Of a stretch of DNA of 64,000 nt, positions 13,594-26,449 are shown piece after piece. The number at the start of each line of letters is the position of its first letter. Positions within the stretch are counted from its first letter, which is position 1. Under the pieces are notes generated by a model, which made no database searches, had not been told where the DNA came from, and saw only the letters and a program-made list of their open reading frames with translations. The stretch is from the NCBI GenBank assembly GCA_034509425.1, contig JAVTVJ010000076.1:496001-560000 (forward strand), in the 5' to 3' direction. This DNA is from Eopsaltria australis. Taxonomy: Eukaryota; Chordata; Aves; Passeriformes; Petroicidae. A program made the translations under genes and the position numbers.

Positions 13594-13733
13594 AAAATCG
13601 TGGAATAGTTTGGGTGGAAGGGGCCCTAAAAATCACTGCATTCTGTTCTGCTTGCCATGGGCAGCAACACTTTCCTACAGACCAGGTTGCTAAAAGCCCC
13701 ATCCAACCTGGCTTTGGACATTTTCTCAGGGTG
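13594..13733 (-). mobile_element. CR1 LINE, short 3' fragment
   Basis: Begins AATCGTGGAATAGTTTGGGT and runs through the GGAAGGGGCCCTAAAAATCA, ACCAGGTTGCTAAAAGCCCC and ATCCAACCTGG segments typical of CR1 read in reverse. About 140 bp is recognisable, and it is considerably decayed. Confidence 0.88.
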
Positions 13734-16700
13734 TCTTCTTCATCTGTAGTCATGTATAGTCCAGTTGATTTTTGCCCAAGTGAATGAAGGAGCAGGGGTG
13801 AAGATGGGATTAAAAAGCACAAAACAAAGCCAAAAACCTCATGCCAAGAAAAATGCTGGTAATGTAGGAAAAAAAAAAGTACGAGGAAAAAAATGGACAG
13901 CTTTATCACATTCAGTCATACAGTCCACTTATGCTGTGTTTAACATTATTCCCTGCAGGATATAAATGATCCTGTCACCAGGCAGCCAGCCAAATGATGT
14001 CTACCCTAACCAAAAATTCTGGTTTTTAGTGCCTCTGGATCTGAGGATTGTTTGTCCTTGTGGGTGCACCAAAAGTATACAAAAGCTTTCTGCATGAAAA
14101 GGAAGTGGCCATTCATTCAGTTCAGTTGTATGCATATGGAGATGTGAGAAGACATTTAAAAACATCAGATATAAGCAGTTAATCCTCTTCCTAAGTGGCA
14201 GGTCTTGGATTTTCTGTTTCACAGCACTAACCTTCACTTTTTTAAAAACGTAATTTGACTGGTCTTAACGTGAAATGTTTAGACTTGGTGTATCATGTGT
14301 TTATTTCCAAAAGAACCAAACTGCTTGCTATAATTCTTGGAGTGGTAGTATATGTCAGAAATGAAATAATTTTCTTTTTCTTGCACTTACACTGGTAAAA
14401 CTGCGACAGTATGCTTTAATATGATTTTCAGTGTACTTGAATCCTCTTTAATGCTTTAAAAGTCAGATTATTGTGAATAATCAGGAAAAATCCCTGATCT
14501 TTTGAAGTCAAATTGTAAAGTATTCTTAAGAATTACTGTTACGCAATTAGCCCACTGCTCATTGTCAGTGCTTTTTGGGACTTTTATTCTTAATTAATTT
14601 GAATAAATCTAAAACTATAGAATAAACACAACTTGTAATGAGGGTTTAAGTATATTTTCCTAACTTGCTGTTTCCTTTCTTTTCTGCTACATCTGAGGAG
14701 AATGTATCTTTAGGGATAAATATATGCAAGAAAAAAATCATAATGGGAAAAACATTAAACCGCAAAACAATAGAAAAGAAGTGATTGTTTTCATTTGCTT
14801 GTTAGAGAACTTTTTTACAAATTCCTACAAATAGCAGTGTAATTGAACAAGATGTGTTTTCAAGACTTTATTGAAGATTACAGAAAAATTAGCTTTACTA
14901 TTATGATAATGTAAACCAATGCTTTATCTACTGTACCTACAGCATGATTGTTTTTAAACATGCACTCACTGCCTTGCAGCTTTATTAGCATTTGCATCAC
15001 AATCTCAATTTCCCATCATTTCCTTTCTGGTTGGAAATGTGAACGATTTTTTTTTTTTGAGACAGGGAGTGTAGCCCACTCTCCTGAGAACAGGTTTCTT
15101 TCTTTCATATTGTAACCTAATAAATTTGGCTACAATGTTTGATTTTGATGCCCCAAAAAAGAAAAAGTAGTTGGAAAAGAGCTGAAGTTGTTTATATTTG
15201 CTTCTGAGACTACAGCTGAGTAACTCAGCAAAAAAATCCCTGAAATATCCAGGTGATGTTTTTCCATATTCTGGACTCTTCTGTGTTTGACTTTTGTGGA
15301 TCTCAAATGATGAACCCTGTGTCCAAAGACAAAATGTAATGCTTTGCATTCCCCTGCTCCCAGAAGAGCAAGCTCAGAGAATGCAGTGCTGGGCAGGGAT
15401 TTTCCAGGACATCCCAGCAGGAAGCTGTTTTGGAACAGATATGAGGAACCTATGGTTAGCAGCATGGCAGCCAAATTTTAAAATTACATATGGTGAAAAT
15501 CTGCTTAGATATTCTCAATCAAAGGTATGGAAATCAGCCTGCCATCACTCCATCACCAGATAGCAGCTACCACCACAGTCACTCATCTAAGAGATGGCTG
15601 CCATTTCTCCAAGCCTTCAGTCCTTCAGAGAGCTCTTTGTGATAGTGTGAATGTACATATGCAGCAGTGTCTTGAAGTCATTGTAATCTCGGTGAGATCA
15701 ATATCTGTGTTTTCATCAAGAACCAAGGACACACCTCTGCACATTCATGCACTGGGTTGTGCAGCAAGTTTGTGTTACTATAATGTTTTAAATGTCAATG
15801 ATATTTTTTCTTTTTATTAAATCAAGAACAGTTAAAATTAGAACTAACTATACTACTTAAAATTCATGCAGATAGAGGCAAATAGGAGGTGAAAAATTTT
15901 ACTGTTTAATTTCTATTAAAACCTCAACCAAAATCTGTCTCAATACAGAAAAGCATCAGTGATCATTTGCAAGAAAAGGATGTTCTTTGCCTGCTGTGTA
16001 ATCCCAGGTGCCAAGCAGCATCCAGCCATAGCATCTCTTGAGGGCACGCTGGCCATGCTCAGTGGGAGTGCTGTGTGTGCTGCTCAGTTTGATCCCCAGC
16101 AGAGGCTGCACTGTAATCTGGCATCCCTGGTGCTTCAGTCATATGGAGAGATGATGCACTGGGAGCCAGAATGGAGGCATTAATGAAAATGATAGGTATA
16201 AAAATGGCTGTGGGAAAGAACAAAGGAAATGTGTAATAACAGTTGGATAAATACCTGAAGGCACGAATATGTAATGCCACACAGTGGGAAGGGAACAATA
16301 ATTTTCTCTGTGTGTAAGGTGGTTTTGGACAATATTCTTCTTACCTAGTGGCACTGTACATAATTTTTATTCTATCTGACATCAACTGGGAAATAACCCG
16401 AAACACTAGATTCTTCTGAAAGAAAATGTCAAAACATTAAGGAAGCTGCTTGAAGTTTTTAACCCAAGGCCATTAGAAAGAAACACCAGATAACAATATG
16501 CTGTGTTAGATGTGTAGGCACTTGGCCTTCTTTGTGGTCCATTATCCAATTGTTGGTTACAAAAAGAGTCCTCTGAAGTGATCTGGGAGCAGGGTCTGAA
16601 AAAAGCATTAACAATGGCAATGAAATTAGACAGCTTATAATATGTTCTGAATATTATTAAAAGTTTTATGAATCATACTGTACTTTAGATTGACTTTTTC

Positions 16701-17429
16701 ATCCACAGAACAAAACGTAGTCAAATTTTATTCACTTAAGTCCTTCTGGCATAAGATGTCACATGCATCAGGCATAAGAATTGCTGTAAGAACTCAGTCA
16801 AATAAATTAGTATTTGACTCTACTGCTACAACATGAAGGAGATGAGATAAAGTGACTTCATATACTTGGGATTAATAGCTTCTCAAGAACTTATTCATAG
16901 GATGACAAAAAAAGGCAGAGAGAGTTCTGTAGAGGAAGATTGGTCCCTCTTTGTAACATTGTATAATTATTGTGACACAAATTTTAATTTTTATTTTGTG
17001 ATCTATTTTACTTCTGTATGCACCAAATAAAAGAGGAATCTGTTGTCAATAATGAATAATAATCATAAGTCACAGCTATAACAAGAGTATTAAATGTCCA
17101 CAGTCGTGAGGTATTATTGTGAATATGTGCCATATGTGTCCTTCAGGAAAGCTGAAATTGGCAACAAGAGGCTTGAGCAAAGGGCATGGGGAGACATTCC
17201 CTGCCACTTTTGTTTATAATTAACATTTTTATGGTTTGTTTACTCATATAAACTGGACATAACAGTGGTACCTGTCAAAACAAGTCAATCGTTATGTCAG
17301 TCAAAGCATTTTATTTTACCCATGTTCCTTTCCTCCCTGCAAGTGGAAATTGATTTATTGGAAACCTGGATTTGACTTCATTGTTCCAGGTTTGACAGTT
17401 TAAACAAGCTACATCTTTTGTAGCTGTGT

Positions 17430-17640
17430 TGTAGAAGTGGCTGGCCCTTGGAAAGGCGGGAGCTGCCCCAGCTTGAGTTCCTCCGTGCCATTTCCAGTTG
17501 TTTGCAGGAGCGTGGTCGATGTGCCATACGCCACAGAGCAGCCAGGCTTGCAGTGTCAGGGAAGGGCCACAGAGGGACAGCTTGTTGCATGGGTCCTTGC
17601 TGGTGGTACTTGCTGTTTTGCTGCCTGAAACAGCTTCTTA
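17430..17640. other. GC-richer stretch, function unknown
   Basis: About 200 bp clearly richer in G, C and CpG than the surrounding intron, with CpGs near 17457, 17486, 17512, 17518 and 17530. It matches no repeat that I recognise. Short open frames of 63 to 116 aa overlap it on both strands, as expected from local composition. It could be an unrecognised old LTR or a regulatory element. Confidence 0.35.
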
Positions 17641-18427
17641 AAATCGGAATTACCACTGTGCTCTGGAGTTTGTTTCGCACCTGTGGAAAATAAATGTGGC
17701 AAAAAGCAATGGGAGACTGTTGTGGCATTTATTCATGAAATCTCTGAATATATTAACCATTTATGATCTTCCTTTCATATATTTCATTCACTCTCCATTT
17801 CATCCACAACTCCCAGGATGTGCAGAGGTGGTCTTGCTCACTTGTGTGTGACACAAAGGACATGGGAAATCAAACCCTTACAACGTCTCTTGGCATTTCC
17901 TTGATTTGCAGCCATGGACTGACTGATTTTTGGAGGAATTTATACCCTCCAGGAGTCTACTGTTGTTGTGGGTGGTCCTTTATATTGAATACTCCTTTCT
18001 TCAGTCTCTAAGTCTTAGGCAAGGTGGCTGCTCATTTGTTATTTTTTATCATTTAGTAAACACACATCTTTGTTGACATGATCTGCTTCCCTGTTGGGCA
18101 TACAGGCAAGAGAATGGCAGATGTCACATGCTGCAGTCTTGCTGCCAGCATCCCACTGTCACGGTACAGGGTCTTCTTCTGGCAAGACACCTGTTCAAGG
18201 GTCTTACAGAGTCCAGACATTCTGTCCAGGCTTGACAGAAATTACTCACTTTGATTTTTATTGCTTGAAATAATCTGTACTGTCAATATACAATTTCTCT
18301 AGCCTTTGGTCTTTCTTCTAGTGCTTACATTCATACTCCCATTCACATTTCATTTGTTGATATGATAATATTTCTCTTAAAAGTTCTATGCCTGTTGTGG
18401 TTTCACTAAGTCTATGCTCACAGGTCA

Positions 18428-18467
18428 GTTACGAGGTAAGGTATACTGTTACGAGGTAAGGTATATT
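18428..18467. repeat. 20-bp tandem duplication
   Basis: The unit GTTACGAGGTAAGGTATACT at 18428-18447 is repeated at 18448-18467 with one change (C to T near the end). Each copy carries GAGGTAAGG, a close match to a + strand 5' splice-site consensus. No exon is apparent next to it. Confidence 0.85.
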
Positions 18468-19474
18468 GTTATAGCTAGGAATTAGGAATTACCTGTTTTA
18501 TGCTTCTAAAGCACACTGTTTTGGTTAACTACCTGCAAATCAAACACTTCTTAACTATATTTTAAGATTATGACTTAAATGCTGCTTTCTTTGGCTTCCC
18601 TTTATTGGGAACTGTGAAACTCATGTTGGATTTTTGTTCTAAAATCCTCACTCTGCTTGCTGAGTTCAATAAAGCTTGCTTCTCTGTGTAGGATAATAGC
18701 AAAGTGCAACAGGTGTTTTGGGATTATGACTGAGTTTCTTTAAGTTCACTTCTCATTAGAAAGCTGACATTACATAGCTGCAGTTGATCTTTTAGGCTCC
18801 CTCTCTGGTTAGTGCAAAGCGTTATGCCTGCAGTGTAGTTCACCCACTGTCTTAAACAGAGATTTTTTAAATATATATTATTATTACTTATTTTTATTAG
18901 TCCAACTTTGCTGGACTAATAACATGGGGAGCCTCCAAACCTACTTTTACTAGAAAAGTAGTTAGAACATATTGTTTTACTAATATAGTGTTGTATTTAA
19001 ACCATGTATCTGGTATGGCAAATAATGCAAAACAAATGAAAGTAGTCAAATATTTTAATGTGTTTTTGCTAATAATCCCAGGAAAAGATATTTAGTCATA
19101 TCTTTGACTTATTACTGGCAGCGGTTTTTTCTGTAGTTCCCAGTTTTGGTGGAATAGATTTTGTCCCTGTCCCTTTTTCTGGTACCAGAAACATCGACTG
19201 TTTCGCGGGATTACTACATATTATTATTCACAGGATCAGTGATCAGCATTTGTGGAATCCAAAGGCAGATGAATTTTATAAACACATATCCAGTGGAAAT
19301 GGAAGGAAATGAGGTTTGACTCAACTTCCCTGGTTTGCACATTGAGTCAGTCTTATATAGGCCTGTCCTCTTAAGTGATTTTGAACGAAGCTGAGTTTGA
19401 CTTGGATGTGCACCAGTATTAAATCCAGTTCTCTCTCTTTTGCCCTCTTGAAGTAGTTTTTACTTCACTGACAC

Positions 19475-19705
19475 ATAGAAACATGTAATGGTTTGGGTTG
19501 GAAGGGATCTTTAAGGTCCAGCCCTGTCATTCACTAGACCACATTGCTCAAGGCCCCATTGAACCTGGCCTTTGAACACTTCCAGGGATGGGGCATCCAC
19601 AACTTTTCAGGGCAGCCTGCGCCAGTGCCTCACCATTATCACCACAAAACATTTCTTCCTCAACTCCATTCTGAATTTATTCTCCATCTAATTCCTGTTG
19701 TGAGG
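19475..19705 (-). mobile_element. CR1 LINE, 3' fragment
   Basis: Starts ATAGAAACATGTAATGGTTT and continues GGGTTGGAAGGGATCTTTAA, then ACTAGACCACATTGCTCA, CCCCATTGAACCTGGCC and CACTTCCAGGGATGGGGCAT. This is the standard 3' end of CR1 read in reverse. The open frame across it is spurious. Confidence 0.92.
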
Positions 19706-20159
19706 AATTTGAGCACTCTGTCTAACCTCAGCTGTTTCTGTGAAGCAGATTGCACATTAGGGAAAGAGGAAGTGATCAATTCCTGATCTTCTGTGTTCTC
19801 ATGGAAATGTTTTCCTAACCAAATGAGTCAACAAGAAAAAGGTTCTGCAATCAAATATGGTGTTGTATTTTGGGGGGTTTCATTCAATGGAGCAATGAAA
19901 AACACCATTTAGAAAACATACTTTGTTCCATTGTTCCCACTTGTTTGAGTGATTCTGTGCTTTTAAAACACAGTAAGAATCTGATACAACACTAACCTGA
20001 TAGAGTGAGTGACCAGGGATGCACTTCAGGGTTGAGAAACCTTTCTGATGGCTTAAAACAGAAACCTTCAGTCTAAATGAACTCAGATTGTGAGCTTTCA
20101 TGGCACTGATCTTCCCACTCACCTCTTCCCACATCCAGACCCCAGCCTTTCAGAAACCG

Positions 20160-20219
20160 AAAGTGTGATTCACCTCATCTCTTGCAGATGTCTTGCTGAG
20201 ATGAGATGAATCATACTTT
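20160..20219. repeat. 22-bp inverted repeat with 16-nt loop
   Basis: The arms 20160-20181 and 20198-20219 are complementary over 22 positions with two differences. One is a G-T wobble and the other a C-A mismatch on the + strand; the roles swap on the - strand. The loop is 16 nt. The 60-nt size resembles a microRNA precursor, but the stem does not clearly extend below the arms, as primary microRNA transcripts usually need. It could instead be a remnant of a small inverted-repeat transposon. Confidence 0.85.
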
Positions 20220-22879
20220 AAAAGCTCTTAATGAATTTTCATTTATCATACAGGTAGTATAAATGGTAAGCGTAGTTGTCTGATGTCATTTGGCCATATT
20301 GAATCCTACCCAAAAGTTTTTGTATAATACACTTTCCGTGTGCCCTAACAATTAGCAGAAGTCATTTAAATAAAACTAAATGGGCCATTGTTCCATTCCC
20401 TGTTCTTTCCAAGAAATCTTTTAAAGCAGGCAAGTATGATTAAGCAATGAAATTAAATCGTTATTGATTGACATGGAAAGGTTTTCTCTTCCTCAGTTTT
20501 TCTTCCTACCCACTCTTGCTTTGCTCCCCACAGTATTACCCCACCTTCTTCTGCTCTTTTAAACATTTCCATAATCACTTCTGGTTTTTTGGATGCCCAA
20601 AATCAGACCCTGCTTACAAACACCATGTAGCCCCACACATTATATCACATCTAAATTTTATGTAGACTGTAGTAGAAAAAGTCACTCCTTTCATTATTGT
20701 AGGCTCCCCTTTTGTAATGAGAGTAGCCTGTGTTAGTGCTCTTTTGTTTTAGGGTTTCATACATCCATTGTGGAACAACCATGCAAACAGCAAGCCAAGC
20801 AGCCCACTCAGCACTGCAGAAAATGCAAGTGATTATCTTGGCTACTACTTGCTTGTATTGCAGCAGGACCAGGCTGAATTAGGACCCACTTTGTGCAAAG
20901 GACAGACCAGTTGTGTGTCCAGAAATGACCTTGCCCTTTACATGAGTACAGTGTCAGTAAAGGGGAAAGGAGGGGATCGAAGCCCACCACAACCTAATCT
21001 TCCCAAGGTCAGGCCCTAGGTGAGCACTGGAGCTGAAGAAAGCCATCTGGCTGAGGTCTAGCCCACTCATTTGCTCCCATCAGCATTCTGGAATACTCTC
21101 AGATCTTTACAGGTAGAAGCCTATACAGATAGGGTTTGGATCAAATTGATTATAATGATGTCATCAAGAAATATTATTCAATCATTGTTCCTTGTCCACA
21201 ACTAGAGTTTTAAAGAAAATCTTGATTCCTCATGTTTCATTGCAATATCTTTTCTCTTCTTTGTTAGTAGTCCCAGGAAAAAAACTCTTCCCTGCTGAAA
21301 AAATCATAATCTTTTTATCCTTGTAGTGACAGTAGCACATAAATAGTAAGAGTGATTGCCACCTTTAGCTGGAAATTCAATAAAGCTTTATTTTAATTGC
21401 CCCATACTTCTGAATTAACTTCATATATATTACTAATAGTCAATTAATTAAGTAGCATTTCAACGTGAGATATAAATTCAAAGGTTTCTTTTTGTAATTT
21501 ACTGGTGTGGCACTATTCATTAAGTAGTCCATTATGGTATCTGACCTGACATATTTTTGAAGCTAAAATAATGATCAAATGAAAATAATGTGGGAAAAAA
21601 AATAAAATATTTAATTCACTGAAAACCCCCCTTACGTCTGTGCTCATACAGCTGCTAAAAAAAGGTTGTGTACATTAAATATACACTGTCCCTTAATTTT
21701 TATTACTCCAGTAGTGTCCCTTTTGAGTTCGTGATGAAATGCAAGATTTCAGGCAGTTCACTTCTTACTACTGCATTTTACTGCTCAGGCTACAGATATT
21801 AGCAACATGTTTCTTTTAGGAATGAATGAACAGCATAAATTTCATAGATAAAACCAGTTATTACTCTCTAAATAGTTATAACTTTTTCTCTACAGCTATA
21901 AGAGAAATCCCTAGTTGGAGCAATAATCTAAGCAGGTTGTCAGTAACAGCTTCACTGTTGAGCTAGAAGTTCCCATTAGCTATATAATCTCTGGAAAATT
22001 AGCTGTATTAAGTTAATTTTTATGGAAATAAAGCACACTCATTTCTGTCTTTTCTTTGATTGAGAGATAAAAATGTTCTTAAAAATAAAAGCTATGATTT
22101 GTCTGTATGTGCAATATGTTAGAGAATAAGAAAAATAGGGAAAGGGGAAAACTTTCTTTTTTTCTTCCCCCAACATCTATTTATTTTGCCTTCCTTTACT
22201 TGAATTATATTGGCATGTATTATTGACATTGTTCCAAAGTTTGGGTCTTTGACTGTTTTTCTAGGAATTTCACAGATCACTGAATAGAAGTTATATATTT
22301 ACAAAGGACTATTGCTTTCTTACTTTATGTATCCACAGCCAAACGTTTGTGTCCTAGAAAAAAACCCACACTTTAAATCAAACATCTATACCTTTTCTCT
22401 CTTACTTTCACTGACCCTTCAGTGTGGTACTACATAAACTTGCAAAACCTGTGCTAGACCTCTCCAAGTATTTTTCAAATTGTGTGGAGAATCAGAAAGC
22501 CTTTCATTTTGTTCTGATGATGGTGATTTATTTTATAGCAATATTTAACAAAATAGACTCAACATTTCGGCATTTTTTTGCTGGTCACGGCAAGCTGAGC
22601 CATAACAACTGACGTAGGCTGCACTGGACTCCAGTGAGGTGATAATGTAGAATCATCACTGGTTGCATTATTTTTGTCTCTACCTTTCTGTAATTGTAAA
22701 TGGCAAAGAATTTCGTTACTTTAGTTCTGTCCCTGACCCTTCAGGGAAAGTGAAAGAGTATATTATTTGTATTTCTGTAAAAAGTACTCAAAGTTTGCAG
22801 TGTATATGCTACTCTTCCGCTTCTCTTTAATGTTATATATGTTGTGTTGCTAATGTTTTGCTTACACTATATTTTCCAG

Positions 22880-23016
22880 GTCTGGGATTCAGTATTGCAG
22901 GAGGAGTGGGAAACCAACACATCCCTGGAGACAACAGCATTTATGTCACCAAGATTATTGATGGGGGAGCTGCACAAAAAGATGGGAGATTGCAGGTTGG
23001 AGATAGACTTCTTATG
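22880..23016 (+). CDS. DLG2: DLG2 exon A: first half of PDZ2
   Basis: DLG2 (PSD-93) is a cytoplasmic MAGUK scaffold of the postsynaptic density. Its PDZ1 and PDZ2 domains bind C-terminal tails of NMDA-receptor GluN2 subunits and Shaker-type K+ channels. This 137-bp exon supplies the last two bases of a Gly codon plus 45 codons. It shows the carboxylate-binding loop GLGF followed by SIAGG, the strand [12 protein letters not shown] and [12 protein letters not shown]. These are the early strands of a class I PDZ domain, and [10 protein letters not shown] is typical of PDZ2 in the DLG family. Acceptor AG is at 22878-22879 and donor ATG|GTAAGT at 23017, so the intron phases are 1 before and 0 after. 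The frame runs past the donor for a few codons, which is read-through into the intron. This exon alone is close to the other DLG paralogues; the linker exons downstream decide for DLG2. Confidence 0.95.
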
Positions 23017-24328
23017 GTAAGTATGACAAATTTAGAAACCATTTGTTTAGCAGAAAATAGTTTCATATAAGTACTTTCACTCACCATAGATCTTTCTGGA
23101 GGTAACCAGTACAATTGCTATAATAATTATATTGCCATCATCTTCATTTTTACCATTTTTTAAATATATTTCTGAGTCTGAAGTCAAAAAACATTCCTCT
23201 GGAAAACTAACATTTTATGAAGGCAGTGTATTATATTACTTTGACAAACCTTTTACAGAGAAGAGAATAAATGTATCATGCACATAAGCAACAAGTCAAA
23301 ATGCACCATAAAACTGAAAATATTTTAGACAAACTGTTAAGGTAGTACTGATTCTGCTGTTTGTTGTAAGCAAGTTGAAAGATGCCAAAACGTGCCAGTA
23401 ACTGACTCACATGTAGCAACTGTCAGTGGACTACTATCTATATTTAAGTACCTGTAGGAATGCTTTATGTATGTGTTCCATATAGATGTTAAAAAACCCC
23501 AAAACATTTTCAAAATTTTCCCTTGAGGAAGTGTATTCTTCTGATGGAACTCAATTCAGGAAACTCCTCCTGCTATTTTCAGTGCTGGTTCATTGTTTCT
23601 TGTTGATAATGCTTTCCCAGTCACAGAGTTTATTTAATTCAACATTGAGGGGGAAATCCTGACCCTGGTGAATCAGCACAAGTTAATCTATGTCAAGTTG
23701 TATTCATGTCAATGCATTTGCATAGACTTCAACAGGTAGAGAAATTTTTTTTTAATAAATGCAATAAAAAGAATTTGTACTGCAGTAGCCCTGTTCTGTG
23801 ATATTTAAGCAATAAAACATTGCCACGGCCTTTTTTGCTGCCTGCAAAGCTGTGCCTAAATGAGGTTCTCTTTATTTGGCTAGGGATACTGTGTTCCAGT
23901 CACATATGAAGATGACCATTCATTTTATACAGAGTACTAAACAGAACTGGAAAGACATTTGGTTGCTGGGTTGGTGGCTCTTTTTTAATTAACCCAAGTG
24001 GATAGCTAAAACAGCTTAAGGTGTTAGCAAAATCAGAGCAAAATGAAACTAGAACTCAAAATTTCTTTGGCATTTTTTCTTTGCAGAATCTCAGCATAGT
24101 GAAATTCAAGTCACTGTTGGAAAATGAAGTTTTGGCTTATTTTGGTGCAGAAATGTATATTTTTATTTGCCAAATTTGCACTTCAGTTATTTTGCAACTT
24201 GTTGCAAATCTGCTTCTGTTCAACTGTTGTTTGTTGCTTCTTACCCTGATGAGAATTCCTTGCAGTTTTTGTATCATCTGTAATTTTTTGTTACTTTACT
24301 CTTAATTTCTTTCAATTCACATAAGGTA

Positions 24329-24366
24329 GTAAATATATAAATATATATATATTTTTTTATATATAT
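24329..24366. repeat. AT-rich low-complexity tract
   Basis: ATATAT-type simple sequence with an internal T7 run. It is self-complementary and able to fold back on itself. A simple repeat. Confidence 0.8.
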
Positions 24367-25847
24367 GGAAATCAAATAGATGCAAACCCCTCACATTCAC
24401 CCTCTCCAGTGTAATTTCATCAGAATTAATTTAAATAGAAATATGATTATTTTATATATCACTGTGCATAAATTAATTATTTTCAGAATTTTATAGGAGT
24501 AGTCTATTAAGCATCTCAGCCTTCAACCTGTGGTTCACTGCAGTCAGATATAGATGTTTCTTCATTGTGACAAGTTTGTACTTCTGGACAGAGCAGAGGT
24601 CATTTGCATTATGTTTGATGTCTTTGTTCTTCTTTCCTTTCAGTCTGGACTGTTTCTTTACTAAGTGATGTCTCCTTTTATCACTGCATGTAAAATGAGG
24701 AAAAAAAAACATTCGAAGTATTGCTGTCCTTTAGGTTTGCACTTCCAGATCAAGCTTTTCACTGTTGCAGAAGAAAATACTAGTCAGCTTACTCTGTATA
24801 CCTTAATCATTACATATTTGGAGATATGTTTACACGATCAAAATCTGTTTCTAAAATCCATGCAGATTGCAACCATGTTTCCTGATTCTCTCCAACAAGG
24901 CACCCTGATTTGTTTATACCTTCTGTACCTTCAGTGTTTTTCTCTCCTAATTTGTGACTTATCTGTCAGCTCATGGCATTAACTTCATGTTCCTTTATGA
25001 CTAGTGAGGGAAAGAATTAATTACTTTCCTTTGGCAGTGTTTCAACACAATATTACCTTTATTATCTATACAGTCCTACTTCTGCTTCACTGATTTCTTA
25101 TTGATTATACATTTGAACAGTTCCTCTTTTTTGTTTTTTCCTGCTCAGTAGTGCATCCTTTATTGATCTTTGTTTTTTCTATCATTTCTCTATAGAATTT
25201 AAAAGAATTTGTCATCCTTCTGGAATTCTCAGCAGCTGCTGGGGAGCTTGTTTAATTTTTATATTTGCATTCTGATAATTTTGTGTGAAATGCTTTCAGA
25301 TCCCAAAGAACATGCAAATCAAATTAATTTAAATTTAAGATATAAAAGTGTAGATGCAAAATAAAAAATAATATTGAAATCTAAGACAAGAAGGGGCCAC
25401 CAGAGCATTTTGCAGCTAGACTTGATGATACTACTGCTATTAAATGCAGATTGCACATAGTGTGTAAAGTATTTCAGAAGATGTATTACATAAATAATAC
25501 ATTGGGATTACTGTGAAATCTATACAAGGGCATGCTATGTGGTTATGTTTCTGTGGCACTAAGCCTGCACTTTAAGACTTACTAACCTGAGCTTTTGCAC
25601 AGGAAAATCCTCCATTGCACGATAATCCCAAGGTACCCGTTTGGAAAATTACTGGTGAAAGCATGAGTGTTTAAACCAAAACCTGAATGGTTTTTCTAGA
25701 TTTATATGAAAGGAAAAGACCAGAGCTCTTCTCTGAAGACTTACAGCTAGGAGAAAAATACTCCCTCACTGTTCTGGTGGAAATGCTTGTGGTGATGTCT
25801 CCTTCTGCTGGTGGCAATGCCAGTGGTGAAAATCCCACTGCACTGGG

Positions 25848-26280
25848 TGTCTCAGGTTCTCTCTGCAGTGAAAAGTGTTGCCTTTTCCCCCAAAAAGAAA
25901 CTCAAGATCATTTTAGCAAGGAGGTAATATAAAAGGGGGTCTTTATTTTGAAGGTCTTTAGGAGCAGTTTTGGAAAGGTATTCATAAATGCCCGCCCCCT
26001 CCAGGGGTGAGTACGTATTTATAGCTTTTAGGAAAATAGCATAATTGATTAAAAGCACCAATTAGGAGAACAAGTGGTGATTCAATTCCCCCCCAGGTCC
26101 AGCCCCTTCTCTGGAGCCCCCCTCTCAGCACCGGCTGTACTTTTTTTATGAAAATGCACCTCAGAGGTGTTCTCAGCCTTGGTTCCCAGGAAGAACCGAG
26201 ATAGGACAGGGCCTTGCACCCCCCTGGGGCTTGGAGCTCTGGAATTTGTTTTGTCTTTCTGCTTAGGGAAAGACCATGGA
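25848..26280 (-). mobile_element. Probable solo LTR of an endogenous retrovirus
   Basis: Read on the - strand, this block has the order expected of an LTR. A TATAAATA box (26016-26023) is followed about 70 nt downstream by AATAAA (TTTATT on + at 25942-25947), then about 95 nt to a terminus ending GAACCTGAGACA at 25848. Upstream of the TATA box are C/G-rich tracts (26090-26125, 26210-26235) unlike the surrounding intron. The 5' limit of the LTR is uncertain: no clear TG start or target-site duplication was fixed, so the 26280 boundary is approximate. No retroviral coding remnants adjoin it. The family is not identified. Confidence 0.5.
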
Positions 26281-26449
26281 AAAGTACTGGAAAAACGAGC
26301 TATTAATACAGTAGGCTACAGAGCTACAAATATATGTGCAAAGAGTACAGAGAACATATAAAAGAAAAAAAGCAGAAACCAAATGGCATCATTAGAAGCA
26401 AAAGTAAACCACATGCACAGCATCACAGACCACCATGGTAGTTCAGGGT

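Larger units (their letters stand above)
1..22879 (+). other. DLG2: DLG2 intron upstream of exon A (3' part)
   Basis: This is non-coding sequence read as the 3' part of one intron, because it ends in a good acceptor (T-rich tract, AG at 22878-22879) in front of a PDZ2 exon. The preceding coding exon should carry the end of PDZ1 and the short PDZ1-PDZ2 linker. I looked for it here and did not see it. Contents: three CR1 fragments (10.7, 13.6 and 19.5 kb), an LTR-like block at 6.36-6.82 kb, a GC-richer unexplained stretch at 17.43-17.64 kb, a diverged duplication (2972-3098 and 3834-3958), two hairpins (2.7 and 20.2 kb) and homopolymer runs. Open frames are short, overlap on both strands and match nothing I know. 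Confidence 0.75.

Noticed and set aside
17378..17728. 116-aa (-) and 81-aa (+) open frames
   Set aside because: Mutually overlapping frames in a GC-rich patch, with no recognisable protein features.
22858..22879. ATG at 22858 as a start codon for the PDZ2 frame
   Set aside because: It lies in the polypyrimidine/acceptor region. Exon A is internal, beginning at 22880 in phase 1.
1..22879. Search for the PDZ1 end and PDZ1-PDZ2 linker exon
   Set aside because: No frame matching the expected Arg-rich end of PDZ1 or the KLFKGPK-type linker was seen.
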